Assembly (NCBI GenBank): GCA_947044405.1
Contig: CAMRHE010000352.1
Span: 1,976,894-2,040,893, forward strand
Direction: 5' to 3'
DNA from: Leptodactylus fallax
Lineage: Eukaryota; Chordata; Amphibia; Anura; Leptodactylidae
Length of the DNA stretch: 64,000 nucleotides
The notes beneath the pieces were generated by a model. That model ran no database searches and was not told the origin of the DNA. It was given only the letters and a program-made list of their open reading frames with translations. The position numbers were made by a program, and so were the translations under genes. Below, piece by piece: positions 44,880-56,864 of the stretch (positions are counted from its first letter, which is position 1; each line of letters starts with the position of its first letter).

Positions 44880-46984
44880 CCAGATTTTTTTGTTTCCGCT
44901 ATTATTATCAACCTAGTGTTGTTTGGTCTCTGCGATGTGCAGCAGCTGATCAAACATTTGGAGCCACAGTTGGTCACTTCACCACATAATTACCATTTGA
45001 GGTGCAGTTTATTTTCTACTGTGGAATTTTAAGGCCTATACCTGCACACACATACCTTCATAAAATCACCAGAACTGGAAGGAACAAAAATCTGTTTTGA
45101 AGCTTGACATGTAAAAGTATCATCCTATAAAATGTAGGGATTACACACTGTGAAAAGCAAGTGCACCCCTAAATCCTATAAATTTCTTGAAAGTAGACAA
45201 TCTAAAGATTACATGTGTCTCAATAGCCATGTCCACCTTCATGAAACTTTGTGACAAACACAATTTTTTTTTTTTAAATGCACAAACACATACATTTGGA
45301 CCTAATACTCAAATTCAATCGTACATTCACACACAAAACACATATAAAATAAAGAGACAAGGTGTACACAACATATATATACCGCAAACAAATACAACAA
45401 AAGCTCGTACTCTCAAAAACATTGATACAGATACAGCAATATTTGGCTGTCATTCACTAACATGTTAAAAATCTATACTGCACATAGCAAACTGTGACTG
45501 TGATACCAAAATATAACTTTTTTGAGATTGCACAGTATATCGTATTTAAAAACACAATTTAATATTGTTGTAGAGAGTCAAAACCAGATAAACATATGTG
45601 ATATAACAGGAATAGACTTTACTGGAACATGAGTGTAGTAAGTGAAGGTCACTTAACATGGTGAATAACAGATATAGTACAGCACAGGAAGTGTACCAAC
45701 AACATCAAAACAACAAAAGTACAGAGTGTCTACAGATAAACATTTGGTAACAGCTACATCTAGTGTCATAAATGTGAACTGCAGTCAATCCAGCAAATAC
45801 AGAGAAAGCTAGACTGTTGCTTCTCCAACAAATATTTCATATATACAACCACCTTCATGCAACTTTGCAAACAGAGATTACAAGCAAAAATTGCATAAAA
45901 ATTAAAATTTCCCTCTAAAGTACATGCTCAAGCAATCCCTTTCTGAAAAATGTGCTTTCCAAAAAACATTTATATATTTACGGGTACAGGTGTTAAAGAA
46001 ACGCCAAAATTGTTGAAATGCGGCAACTAATTTTGTGTATGCAAATTAAATAGGGGTTTACATAATATAATTTTCTATCCCCTATAAAAATTGTAACTGT
46101 AATGAATAATTATAATCTTTATACTTAACTAATGTGATAACTAGGGCTGGTTTCAGATTGGCGTAACATGGCCACTTTATTGCTCACATATTAGGGACGC
46201 GACCTCTGAAGTTCCTGCGGCTCATCATTACTGGTGTTAGAGTGCCATAATTCTAGATGTGATGACCTAGTGGAAGTCCAGGTGTTTCGTTTGTACTGTG
46301 GGTGCAAAAAAACAAAAAAAAAAAAAAAACACCCACTATTATACCCATCTGAAGGCTGCCAAAGACTGGGATTTTATATGGGTGACATTCAATAGGTGAA
46401 AATGTGTTAAATTTGTTATCTGACTGAAACTTTTACGTCAGAAATGTTTCATATGTTCATCTCTAGTGATAATTGTTATTGCTATTATTTTAGCGTATAA
46501 AGGATATGGCTAGAGAGGTGATCAGTGGCTTTGTGAACAGAAAAATAAAAGTTATGGGGTTTAGTAGGCAGGAGTCAAAAAAACAAAAATTTTAAAATGC
46601 CTTCTGCGTGAAGGTACTAAAAACTGAGTCAGGAATTTGAGGTTTATTTGCAGCAGTTCATGCTGCATATTAAAATCACATTCTCAACTGTGTTTTTAAC
46701 TAGTAATATCTCTGTTTTTATTTATAGCTAGTACTACTGAAAATCTCAGCTTTCATTTGATACCTAAATGATACAGCCATTTGAAGTGACCATACCCTTT
46801 GGCAAATGCTTACAGCTCTACGGGACACTCTCTCCCAGCAATACTTAGAGCATTGCTAGTAGCAACTTTACAGCCTGTTTTCTATTTAAAAAAAGTTAGA
46901 TAGTTTAAGTATATTACGAAAATGTTCACTAAACACCCCCCCCCCCCGACAATAGCAAAAATATATATATATTTTTAAATTAGA
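44880..46984. other. Unassigned AT-rich DNA with faint internal repeats
   Basis: The phrase 'caccttcatg.aa.tttg' recurs at about 44220, 45231 and 45848, each 40-60 bases after a 'ttcttgaaagtag'-like string in the first two. This suggests an old tandem or subterminal repeat. No coding. Confidence 0.4.
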
Positions 46985-46995
46985 CAACCCCTTAA

Positions 46996-47591
46996 CCACT
47001 TCCGTACCGCTCATAGACTATATACGTCCAAGGGGTGGTTGCCTTGTTCTGCAAGGATGCACCGTTACGTCCAAGCAGAACTCACCAGCTGCACAAAATC
47101 GTGCAGCTGCTGAAACTGGGAGCCAGCTGTAACTTCAGCCGGAGCTCCCAGTGAGAAGACAGGGAAAGTTTATTACCTTCCCTGTCTTCCCAAATCGCTG
47201 TGTATACAGCGCTCAATGAGCGCTATGGGCGCCGCCATCTTGCAGCCGCCCTCTGTCTCGGTTCATCATGTGATCCTACAGGACCCAGATCAGCTCAATA
47301 GTAAGGTGCAGGAGGCTGTATTTCTCCTGCAACTGGGTCTAAATGTACCAGCCCCAGTTACAGAGGAAATCAACCTCCCCAACAAAAAAAACTGTAATCA
47401 GATGTCCCCAAAGGTCTATTATGACCTTATGGGGACACAATGTAAAAAAAAAAAAAAAAAAAAAAATAGAAAGAGAAAAAAAAAAAAAAGTAAATAAAAT
47501 TAAAATAAATAAAATATGCCAAAAAATAAAAACATAAAAATAAATCCCTATGTGTCACCAAAAAAGACGCAGAAATTAGCTGAATAACGCC
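46996..47591 (+). mobile_element. TTAA-type non-autonomous element, copy 2 (truncated)
   Basis: After TTAA (46992-46995): CCACTTCCGTACCGCTCAT and the same body as 31600-32150, about 80-85% alike by eye. Cut at 47591 by the gypsy LTR. Confidence 0.7.
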
Positions 47592-48233
47592 TGTGAAGAA
47601 TATCGCCTTGCCAAGCCTCTTGGCCTACCTGCGATCACCCTTCTTAACCTTCCACTCACAACCCGTGAGCAGACCGAGTTCGTAGGATAGAATGAAACGA
47701 GCTGTATAAATCTTATATATTTAATAACCCAAGTGGGTCGGTACTAATTAATAGCATATACAGAAATATACAATATTAATATGATCAAGCATAAATATAC
47801 GAGCAAAAGGGCGATGATACAGCACATAAAACAAAAATGGAAATAAAGTATAGAGTAATACCAGACCTAAGTCTCTTAGCTGTCTCTCTTCCAGACTCCA
47901 CACAAAGACAAAAGATCTCACCCCACCTCAGTATGAAGACCCTGTTCAGCCCCACCCTTCACCTCCCCCAGCCAGCCCTCCTTCTCCCGCCTTTGCAGAA
48001 TCCTCGGAGAGGTGGGTACCTTCCTAGGTGCTGGGAGGGATGGGTGAAGTTAAGGTCACTGGCCTACTATCCCCCATCGCCATCTGGCCAGGGATAAAAG
48101 CCAGTGAAGCGTATCGTCCAGCGGTGTAAACCCAACTTAAGCACAACATTCCAACAAGTAGGGGAAGGACTGACATGAGCAAGTAAAAACACACTTCCAA
48201 GAAAGATATAAAACTGAGGGTCGGTTCATCACA
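47592..48233 (-). repeat. 3' LTR of the Gmr1-type element, 642 bp
   Basis: On the minus strand it starts TGTGATGAACCGACC and ends ATTCTTCACA. It matches 53459-53588 over the latter's 130 bp (ctgtataaatcttatat...). The non-autonomous LTR at 4420 starts with the same TGTGATGA. Confidence 0.92.
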
Positions 48234-48245
48234 CCTCCCCCTTTT
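48234..48245 (-). promoter_or_regulatory. Polypurine tract
   Basis: AAAAGGGGGAGG on the minus strand directly before the 3' LTR; primes plus-strand DNA synthesis in such elements. Confidence 0.9.
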
Positions 48246-48304
48246 AGAGTGTGTCGGGAGGAAGGAGGAGCCTCCGTTCCTCTTCCACCCGCACCTCCGC
48301 AGCC

Positions 48305-51300
48305 TCACCCCCGCCGGGACAGGCCATCGGCATTGCTATGGGCCTGGCCAGGCTTGTGCTGGATGTCATACTTGTATTGCTGCAGCACCAGGCTCCAACG
48401 TAACAACCGTCCATTCTGACCTGCAACACGTTTGATCCAGATCAGAGGGTTGTGATCCGTCACCACGGTGAAGTGGCGCCCATACAATTAAGGCTGCAGA
48501 TGCTGCAAGGCCCAAAGAATTGCTAGGCATTCCTACTCCACTGTGGCGTAGGCCACCTCCCGCTGCAGAAGCTTTCGGCTGAGGTACTGCACCGCGTGCT
48601 CTTGCCCCGCTGAGTCAAGCTGGCTCAGTACGGCACCGAGTCCGTAGGTGCTGGCCTCTGTCTGTAGCACAAGCGGACGTGACTCATCGTACGCCTGAAG
48701 TACAGGTGCGTTCGCCAGGGCCGCTTTCAGGGCCTGGAAGGAGCGCTTGCAAGCATCCGTCCACTGGACAGTTTGCGGTAACTTCTTCTTGGTGAGGTCC
48801 GTCAAGGGGGCAGCCAGAGCACTATAGTTCGGTACGAATTTCCTATAGTACCCTACCGTACCCAGGAAAGACATCACCTGTCGCTTGGTCCGGGGGGTTG
48901 GCCAGGACGTGATTACATCCAGCTTTTCAGATTCTGGTTCCAGGGTTCCCCCACCTACCCAGTGTCCCAGGTATTGGACCTTGCGCATGCCCAGCTGACA
49001 CTTTTCCGGTTTGATGGTCAAGCCCGCACGGTGGATCCGCCACAGCACCTGCGCCAGGTGCTGTAGGTGTTCCTCCCAAGTGGAGCTGAAGATGGCAATG
49101 TCATCCAGGTATGCAGTGGCAAACCCTTCGCATCCCGTCAGCAGGGAGTTGACCATCCGCTGGAAAGTGGCAGGGGCATTCTTCATGCCGAATGGAATGA
49201 CAGTGGACTCGTACAGTCCAAAAGGGGTGATAAAGGCCGATCGCTCCTGTGTCTGAGGGGACAGGGGGATCTGCCAGTATCCCCGACTCAAGTCCATGAT
49301 GGACAAGTACTGGGCCTTACCTAACCGGTCAAGCAGGTCGTCGATGCGCGGCATGGGTTACGCGTCATCGACTGTAACCGCATTAAGTTCCCTGTAGTCT
49401 ACACAGAACCGGGTGGTCCATCCCTTTTTGGGCACAAGAACCACAGGTGAAGGCCATGCACTGTGTGAGGGCTGAATCACCCCCAGTTCCAGCATCTCGT
49501 CAATCTCCTTGCGCATCTGGACCTGTACCTCCGAGGAGACGCGATATGGCGACCGCCGGATAGGGGCAAGATTCCCGGTATCCACATGGTGGATGGCCTG
49601 GTCAGTTCTCCCGGGCTTCGCGGAGAACAGACTAGGTAGGGAGTGCAAAACTTCATCCAGCTGGGACAGCTGGCCCTCAGCCAGCAGGGGGTTCACCTGC
49701 GCCTTCTTGTTAGACCCATCCTCCTGAAAATGAGCAAGCAAGTCAACAAGGTCTTCTTCTTCCCCCTCCTCTAGCAGACTGCATACAGGAAAGGCACTAG
49801 CTTCCTGGTCATGATGATCCTTCATCATGTTGACATGGAAGACCTTATGCCTGTTCCGGCCTGGATCAACAGTGACCAGGTAGCTGACGCTGTTGACCTG
49901 CTGGTGCACGACGTATGGACCGGTCCATTTCGCCTGAAGCTTGTCCTGGGGCTCAGGGACTAGGACCCATACTTTCTGCCCCGGTTGGTATGTTCTCACA
50001 CGGGCATTCTGATCATACCAGCGCTTCTGGTCGGCCTGAGCCTGGACCATGTTATCATGCACCAGCTGCACCATAGCCTGTATTTGGTCACGGAATCGCA
50101 GGACATACTCCACGACTGGCACACCTTGGATGGCCGTTTCTCCTTCCCAGGACTCTTTCACAAGAGTTAGGGGCCCACGTACACGTCTCCCGTACAAGAG
50201 CTCAAAGGGGGAGAACCCCGTTGAGGCTTGAGGCACCTCCCGGTAAGCGAATAGCAGGTGCAGGAGATAAGGCTCCCAGTCGCGCCCGTGGGACTCGACT
50301 AACATCCTGAGCATCTGCTTCAGGGTGCCATTGAACCGTTCACACAGGCCATTGGTCTGTGGGTGATACGGGCTGGACACCAGATGTTGCACCTCTGTTA
50401 CCTTACACAGGCCTTGCATCAAGGCAGGCATGAACTGGGTACCTTGGTCTGTGAGCATCTCTCTGGGAAATCCAACACAGGAGAAAATGCCTACCAGAGC
50501 CTTGGCCACTACATCAGCCCGGGTGGAAGAGAGAGCGACAGCTTCCGGGTACCTAGTAGCGTAGTCTACTACCGTTAATATGAAATGTTTCCCGATGCGA
50601 CTGGGAATGGACAGGGGTCCAATGTGATCCACAGCCACCCGCCGAAAAGGTTCGGTTATGATGGGCATAGGTATCATTGGGGCTTTTGAGCCTTGCCCCG
50701 CCTTGCCCATCTTCTGACAAGTGTCACATGAACGGCAGTATTTAGCTACATCTGTCCGCATTTTAGGCCAGTAGAATAAGTGGCTGAGGCGAGCCTTGGT
50801 CTTAGCGATCCCCAGGTGGCCTGCCAGTGGAATATCATGAGCAATCCGCAACAACTCCACCCAATAGGGTTGGGGTACCACCAAATGTTTCTCCCTGAGC
50901 CGACTTTCTTTTCCCTTTGTGGGGATCGTTTCCCGGTACAACCTCCCTTGCGCCCAATACACGCGGTCCTTGTCCGACTCCAAGGGAGGTTGAGCAGCAC
51001 GCCCCTTCAAGGTGTCCAGACTGCGGTCAGCTTGGACAGCGTCCCTGAACTCCTGACTGGAACCAGACAGAAGAGATGTGCATGTCACATACCTGCCGGA
51101 CTCCTCTGGCTCCAGTGCGGGGAGGCTAGTCATGGCGGTCTCAGTGCCATCTCCGGGTGACAGAGGGAACGGCTCAGGGGTCGGAGCGCCTTCCACCCCT
51201 CTAGCACTCTGGCTGCGGGTTACCACCGCAACACCAGCAGTCCGTTCCTCATCCGGATCGGCCCTGAGATCACAGTGACCTACCTGACCACCTGGCACAT

Positions 51301-52378
51301 TGTCATCAGTTGGGTGCTGACCTGGGATACTGGGTGAAGGAGTTGAGGTCGCCCCCAGCATCTCAGAAGAGCTACCCTGGAAATCTGCAAGGCAAGCATT
51401 AACAATTACATTGACATTGCATTCATTCATTGATTCACAGTGAACTGCATGGGTGAATGGCTCAGCCCGGGTCACACTGATGGGGCTATCGCCACCCGCA
51501 GATGTGGGCGGGGCTACAGCCAGGTTAACATTCCACAGCCCCTCATGTACATGCTCACTGATTCCCTTAGCTGGGCACACAGCAGGGGGAAGCAGGCTGC
51601 TGACCCCTCCCTCTGCCTGTGTGACAGGCTTCAACACCACATTAAAATCATCCTTCAGTACAGACATTTTGTCACAGCGAGGTGGGGCTACTCCCACCCC
51701 ATATTGGGACACCAAGGGCCCCAAATCTGTTCCCAATAGTACATTGGCAGGCAGATCAGACATTAGCCCCACATTACGCATTCCTTTTCCCGCACCCCAG
51801 TCCAAATGGACGCAAGCCATGGGCACAGTTAAGCGTTCTTGTCCAATACCCCTCAGGGTCAGAGTTTTTCCAGGGATAATACTGTCCGGAGGGACCAAGT
51901 CAGGTTGCACCAGAGTAACATCCACCCCAGTGTCCCGAAATCCCATGACCACTTTATCCCCCACAGTGACCTGTTGACGGTTGGCATTGGATTGCAACCC
52001 CTCCCTCCCCACCAAGTATACAGATGAGCCAGCTGCCGTGGCTGGGGAAACAGGGGGGTTCTTAGAGCGGTTGGGGCACTCCGCCTTGAAATGTCCTGGC
52101 TGGTTACAGGCGTGACACCGCTGGACCTCTCCTTGGGACTTGGAGATGGTCGCCAGGGCGCCCAGAGCTCTTGGGACAGGGGAAGTAGAGGGAGCACCCG
52201 GGACAGAGTTTGTCTTACCCCACTTGGAGACCGCAGGCTGTGGTGAACTCCAGCTTTGCCCCTCCTTCCAGCTTGGGGGTCTCTGCAGTGTAGCTCCTCT
52301 CTTGGCCCCTTTCTCCCTGGTGGACACAGTCGTCAGCAATCTCTGCAGCCTGGTCTGCTGTCTTGGGTTTCCGATCAC
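48305..52378 (-). pseudogene. Gmr1-type gag C-terminus and pol (PR-IN-RT-RH)
   Basis: A 1006-codon frame (52378-49358) holds, in order: zinc knuckle CHACNQPGHFKAEC; protease with DTGVDVTL and VLLGTDLG; a long linker; the integrase HHCC finger (HDIPLAGHLG ... CRSCDTC); the DDE core (VDHIGPL, MLTDQGTQF, SSPYHPQTNGLCERFNGTL); a GPY/F-type module (KWTGPYVVHQQ); and the start of RT (WPSPVVLVPKKG, FCVDYRELN). One TAA at about 49357 replaces a codon; the frame then goes on (49354-48533) with LSIMDLSRGYWQIPL, FGMKNAPATFQRM and YLDDIAIFS. RNase H follows (LQTEAS where TDAS is usual), with a TAG and a TAA before VVTDHNPLIW and ADGLSRRG (to 48305). Three nonsense codons are the only pol breaks seen. Confidence 0.95.
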
Positions 52379-53261
52379 ATACGAACTGGCGGACCTCCAG
52401 AGGGCACACCTGGAGAAATTGTTCCTTTATCATAAGGTCCCCAAGTTCCGCAAACGTGCTGACAGTAAGTCCTTTGATCCACTGCCAGAATGTAGCCTGT
52501 AAGTGGTGCAGAACATCGGCATAGCTCTCTGTGGGACCCCGCTGTATATTCCGGAACTTTTTGCGGTACACCTCCGGCATGAGCCGGTATCTCCGGATCA
52601 GCGCCGCTTTGATGGTCTCATAGTCCGCGTCCTCTGGTAAGCTCGTGGAAACATCCAGGCCTTTTCCCTTCAGCCGGGGAGACAGGTAACGGGCCATTCC
52701 GCCTGGGGAAGATGATGCTGCTTACACGCCCTCTCAAATCCCCGCAAGAACGAGTCCAAGTCCCCATTATCTTCCAAGACTGGAAAGTCCTCGGATCGGA
52801 TCTTTAGTGCTTGGGCTCCTGGAGTTTGTGCAGGGGAAGGTTGCACCTGCTGGGAAAGTTCCAGCTTTCTTAGCTCAAGTTGATGCTCCCTCTCCGCCTG
52901 GCGTTCACGGGCCTCTCGCTCAGCCTCTCTCTCAGCCTGACGCTCTGCAGCTTCTTGGTACTGGAGAATCACCTGCAGTCGGGTGTTAGAGTCACTGGCG
53001 TCTAGCTGCTGTAAGGCCATTTGCAAGTATAAGTCTGTTACCCCCACAGAACTGGGTCTACTGGTCCCTCCAGGCAAAGTTACCTCTGGGGTCCGGGCAC
53101 CTGCTGAACATGGTGATGGTGATGTTTTCTTGTGCCAGCCTCTCAGGACTTTGCTCCTCGTCCTGCCCAGCTGCAGCACCTTCCATATCAGCCATCTGCT
53201 CAGCGTTTGTATCAGTCAGTTGCTGACGTCCCCTGGCTCCACTTCTCAGAGACCAAGGCAT
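52215..53261 (-). pseudogene. Gmr1-type gag with SCAN-like capsid
   Basis: Frames from the ATG at 53261 (MPWSLRSGARGRQQL) shift near 53130 to a stretch with GGTSRPSSVG, LYLQMALQQLDASD and a long E/R/A coiled coil (AERQAEREAEREARERQ). It then reads DFPVLEDNGDLDSFLRGFERA. A shift near 52690 leads to YLSPRLKGKGLDVS and the SCAN-like part (ESYADVLHHLQATFWQW, QFLQVCPLEVRQFV, ADQAAEIAD). Another shift near 52260 joins it to the pol frame with the zinc knuckle. Gag would form the particle shell. The N-terminus and coiled coil match the truncated gag at 5521-6003. Confidence 0.9.
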
Positions 53262-53446
53262 TCACTAGAAGTCGTTGCCAAATAAAAGATAGGACAGAAA
53301 AAAGAAGAAGAGAGGGAACAGTACTGTACCAAACTTTCACCGTATTTTAAGCTTGATCTCATACCGAGCTCGTGCCATAGGATTGCCACAATCCTCAGTG
53401 TCTGAGTGATACCCCACCCACACACTGTTATCCTAAGATCCCACAA

Positions 53447-53458
53447 CGCTGCCACCAC
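53447..53458 (-). promoter_or_regulatory. Primer-binding region
   Basis: Minus strand GTGGTGGCAGCG directly after the 5' LTR, shared with the element at 4420-7015 (TGGTGGCAGCG). Confidence 0.6.
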
Positions 53459-53588
53459 TGTGAAGAATATCGCCTTGCCAAGCCTCTTGGCCTACCTGCG
53501 ATCACCCTTCTTAACCTTCCACTCACAACCCATGAGCAGACCGCGTTCGTAGGATAGAATGAAACAAGCTGTATAAATCTTATATAAT
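53459..53588 (-). repeat. 5' LTR, truncated to 130 bp
   Basis: Matches 47592-47720 closely, including two differences (acaacccgtgag/acaacccatgag; ccgagttc/ccgcgttc). It breaks off inside 'aaatcttatata', where the LINE tail starts. Confidence 0.88.
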
Positions 53589-53780
53589 AATAATATAATA
53601 GTCCTTTAATAGTCCCACAATGGGGAAATTCAGTGTGTTACAGCAGCAAAGATAAGCAGATACAAATACAAATACAACATGTACAGGAATATTCCAAGGT
53701 GAGAGGCATTACATTGATAGCAGACAGACAGATAGGGCGTAGCAGGGGGGGGGGGGGATTTAACAGGCAGAGAGATATTT

Positions 53781-55937
53781 TCAGTTCTCTGTGTGTAATG
53801 ATCTCCGCTTAGGTCGGTGTTGGTTGTACAGCCTAACCGCGGTGGGGAGGAAAGACTTCCGATAGCGCTCCTTCTCACACCTAGGGTGGAGCAGTCGGTC
53901 ACTGACAGTACTGCTCAGCGCGATCACAGTCTCATGCATGGGATGGGACTTCTTCTTCTGCATGGAGCTCACCACGGACAGTATCCTTCTGTCACCCACC
54001 ACCTGCACTGGGTCCAGTGGGCTCCCCAGGACAGAGCTGGCCCTTCTAATCAGCTTGTCAAGTTTATTTCTGTCCCTGGTTGATATACTGCTCCCCCAGC
54101 AGGCCACTCCAAAGAAGATGGCTGATGCCACTACCGAGTTGAAGAAAGTTCTAAGAAGTGCCCCCCGGATTCCAAAGGCTCTCAGTTTCCTAAGCAGGTA
54201 GAGCCTGCTGTGGCCCTTCCTGTACAGGGCCTCCATATGATCTGCCCAGTCCAGCTTATTATTAAGGAGCAAACCCAGGTACTTATAGGTGTTCACAATC
54301 TCGATGCCCGTCCCCAGGATGTCCACTGGTTTAGGAGGGCTTCTGCCTTTGCGGAAGTCCACCACCATCTCCTTGGTCTTCCCCGCGTTAATCTTCAGGT
54401 GGTTCCGGTGGCACCAGTCCACAAAATCCTGGTTCAGTTCTCTGTACTCCCTGTCATCATCATCTGTGATGAGACCCACTATTGCAGAGTCGTCAGAATA
54501 CTTCTGTAGGTAGCAGCTGGATGAGTTGCACCTAAAATCTGCAGTGTACAGTGTGAAGAGGAAAGGGGCGAGAACCGTACCCTGAGGTGCCCCCGTATTA
54601 CAGATCACTGTACCTGACACACAGTCTCGGGCTCTCACGTATTGAGGTCGATTTGTGAGGTAGTCTAGGATCCAGTTGGAGAGGTGGTGGTCCACTCCAG
54701 CAAGGCCCAGCTTGTCCCTCAATAACCTGGGCTGTATGGTGTTAAAAGCACTGGAGAAGTCAAAGAACATTATTCTCACTGTGTTCCCTGGTTTCTCCAG
54801 GTGAGACAGAGCCCTGTGCAGAAGATGGATGATGGCATCATCTACCCCAATGCCCGGCCGATAAGCAAACTGGAGGGGGTCCATAGCGGGGCTCACTAGA
54901 GGGCGGAGATGTGTGAGAACCAATCTCTCCAAGATCTTCATCAGGTGGGATGTCAGTGCTACAGGTCTGTAGTCGTTGAGGTCCATAGGGTGGGGTTTCT
55001 TTGGAACTGGTACCACACAAGAAGATTTCCATAATTCAGGGACTATTTCCTGCCTCAGGCTCATATTATACATATATGTAATTATACCACACAGCTGGTC
55101 CCCACAAGTCTTAATTAGCCTTGCACTGATGTCATCTGGCCCTCCGGCTTTCCTCGCCTTGATCTTTTTCATCTCCTTCCTCACCTGGGCCCGTGTGAAG
55201 GTCAGACTGTGGCCAGATAAAGATGGATTTCTGGATTTACTGGTCTGTTGGGAAGTGGCCGCATGGGGAGAAGTCATTGTGGTGGGGGGAGCTGAAGGAC
55301 ATGCTGGGGTGGGAGGAGCTGGTGTGTGATCAAATCTGTTGAAGAATAGGTTTAGTTCATTAAGCCAGTTAACATCTGCCTCAATCTGGCAGACAGACTG
55401 TTTATGACCCGAAATTGACTTAAGCCCCTCCCAGACCCCCCTTATGTCTTTTCTTTCCATTTGCTTTTCCATTTTTTCTTTATAACTGGATTTTCCCTGC
55501 CTGATTTGATGCCTCAGCTCCTTTTGTACTTCCCTCAACCCCTCCTTATCTCTTGTCCTGAATGCCATCTTTTTCTCCTTAAGTAGTGTTTTTATATCAG
55601 AGTTAATCCATGGTTTGTTATTGGAGAAGCACCTCACCACTTTTGTGGGTACTGTGTTGTCCACACAAAAATTAATGTAGTCCGTTATGCAGTGTGTGAG
55701 TCCTTCTATATCTTCCCCATAAGAATCCTGCAGAACTTCCCATGCGGTTGTGTCAAAACAATCCCTCAGAGCCTCATCACTCTCCTCGGACCATATCCTC
55801 ACTGTGCGGGTGACAGCTGGTTCTCTACGTACAAGTGGCTTGTACACAGGTCGGAGATGTACTAGGTTGTGATCCGATCTCCCCAGGGGCGGTAGGGCTG
55901 ATGAGTTGTATGCCTCCCTCACGTTGGCAAAGAACAA
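53781..55937 (-). CDS. LINE reverse transcriptase (L2/CR1 group), long open frame
   Basis: 718 codons are open to a natural stop at 53781. It begins with the last part of the endonuclease (LGRSDHNLVHLRP). A linker domain follows (NNKPWINSDIKTLLKEKKMAF, a coiled basic tract). The RT has KARKAGGPDDISARLIK, DLNDYRPVALTSHLMKILERLV, DPLQFAYRPGIGVDDAI, VRIMFFDFSSAFNTIQP (motif A), NTGAPQGTVLAPFLFTLYT and YLQKYSDDSAIVGL (motif C, S-DD). Thumb and C-terminus follow (GLLLNNKLDW, CWGSSISTRDRNKLDKLIRRA, RKSFLPTAVRLYNQ). It would carry out target-primed reverse transcription. The upstream endonuclease is in another frame (shift at about 55940-56040), so the full protein is not made. Confidence 0.93.
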   Translation of the reverse strand: MFFANVREAYNSSALPPLGRSDHNLVHLRPVYKPLVRREPAVTRTVRIWSEESDEALRDCFDTTAWEVLQDSYGEDIEGLTHCITDYINFCVDNTVPTKVVRCFSNNKPWINSDIKTLLKEKKMAFRTRDKEGLREVQKELRHQIRQGKSSYKEKMEKQMERKDIRGVWEGLKSISGHKQSVCQIEADVNWLNELNLFFNRFDHTPAPPTPACPSAPPTTMTSPHAATSQQTSKSRNPSLSGHSLTFTRAQVRKEMKKIKARKAGGPDDISARLIKTCGDQLCGIITYMYNMSLRQEIVPELWKSSCVVPVPKKPHPMDLNDYRPVALTSHLMKILERLVLTHLRPLVSPAMDPLQFAYRPGIGVDDAIIHLLHRALSHLEKPGNTVRIMFFDFSSAFNTIQPRLLRDKLGLAGVDHHLSNWILDYLTNRPQYVRARDCVSGTVICNTGAPQGTVLAPFLFTLYTADFRCNSSSCYLQKYSDDSAIVGLITDDDDREYRELNQDFVDWCHRNHLKINAGKTKEMVVDFRKGRSPPKPVDILGTGIEIVNTYKYLGLLLNNKLDWADHMEALYRKGHSRLYLLRKLRAFGIRGALLRTFFNSVVASAIFFGVACWGSSISTRDRNKLDKLIRRASSVLGSPLDPVQVVGDRRILSVVSSMQKKKSHPMHETVIALSSTVSDRLLHPRCEKERYRKSFLPTAVRLYNQHRPKRRSLHTEN

Positions 55938-56754
55938 GTCCAGTGTTTTGTTGTCTCTTGTGTGGCAGGTTACATACTGTGTGAAACTGGGCAGTGTGGA
56001 TGATGGAGAGGCATGGTTGAAATCACCCGACAGAAGAGAGAGGGCCTGGGGGGTGCTGAGACTGTAACTGGCTCAGCGTGGCTTGTAGGACCTCGCAGGC
56101 AGCGTCAGCTTTCGCAGAGGGGGGGACATATGCAGCTATCACGATGACATGTGATAGTTCCCTTGGTAGGTAGAAAGGTCTCATGCTCACAGCTAATAGT
56201 TCAATGTCCTTACAGCAAGTTTGATCCTTAATCACAATGTGCCTAGGATTGCACCATCTATTATTCACAAACATTGCCAGCCCCCCTCCTTTCCTCTTAC
56301 CGCTCTCCCTTGTCCTGTCTGCCCGAAGGAGTTTAAAACCATCCAAGGAGACCAGAGGGTCAGGAGTAACTTCAGTGAGCCAAGTCTCTGTAAGTAGCAT
56401 CATGCTGCACGCCCGAAACTCCTGATGCTGCCTGGTGAGCGCTGTTAGTTCATCCATCTTGTTTGCAAGAGATCTCACATTGCCCATGATGATGGAGGGA
56501 ACAGCTGGTTGGTAACGCCTCTTTTTAATCCTCTGAAGAGTTCCTGCTCTGCATCCCCTCACCCGCTTTTTCTTTCTCCAAATCTCACGGGGGATGTGTG
56601 ACCAGATGGTATGCCCTCCTGCTGTGCCTCTGAGCTGCAGAATTTCCTCTCTTGTATAGACAAAGGAATTGTCTGCATACACAAAAGATCCCATTTTCAA
56701 GCAGAACAAAGACAGATAAAAACAAAAAAAAAAAAAAGTATCACAAGGGTCCAA
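55938..56754 (-). pseudogene. LINE endonuclease domain, frameshifted
   Basis: Frame 56754-56023 carries MGNVRSLANKMDELTAL, LLTETWLTE (catalytic Glu), GGGLAMFVNNRWC, ELLAVSMRPFYLPREL and AAYVPPSAKADAA. It then leaves frame in a G-rich string near 56045. The continuation (GDFNHASPSS, LDLFFANV) is in the frame that enters the RT ORF. Together they form the APE-type endonuclease that nicks the target. The N-terminal 55 residues before MGNVRS have no clear domain, and no separate ORF1 was recognised. Confidence 0.88.
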
Positions 56755-56864
56755 GTCTTTGTGTGTGTTTCATAGTGCAAAGTCCTTAAGTAGAGAGGTA
56801 CAAAACGAGTCATAGAAAGAAAAATAAGATAGAGAGTCTCAGAGCTGCTGTAGCTGGCAGCCAC

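Larger units (their letters stand above)
47592..53588 (-). mobile_element. Gmr1-type Ty3/gypsy retrotransposon
   Basis: On the minus strand: a truncated 5' LTR (53588-53459), primer region, gag, protease, integrase, reverse transcriptase, RNase H, polypurine tract (48245-48234) and a complete 3' LTR (48233-47592). Integrase lies upstream of RT, the order that defines Gmr1-like elements among Ty3/gypsy. Stops and frameshifts make it inactive. The 5' LTR is lost beyond 53588, where a LINE 3' end begins. Confidence 0.95.

Noticed and set aside
54210..54509. Plus-strand frames opposite the LINE RT and the gypsy pol
   Set aside because: Antisense shadows of long conserved coding frames; no independent protein features.
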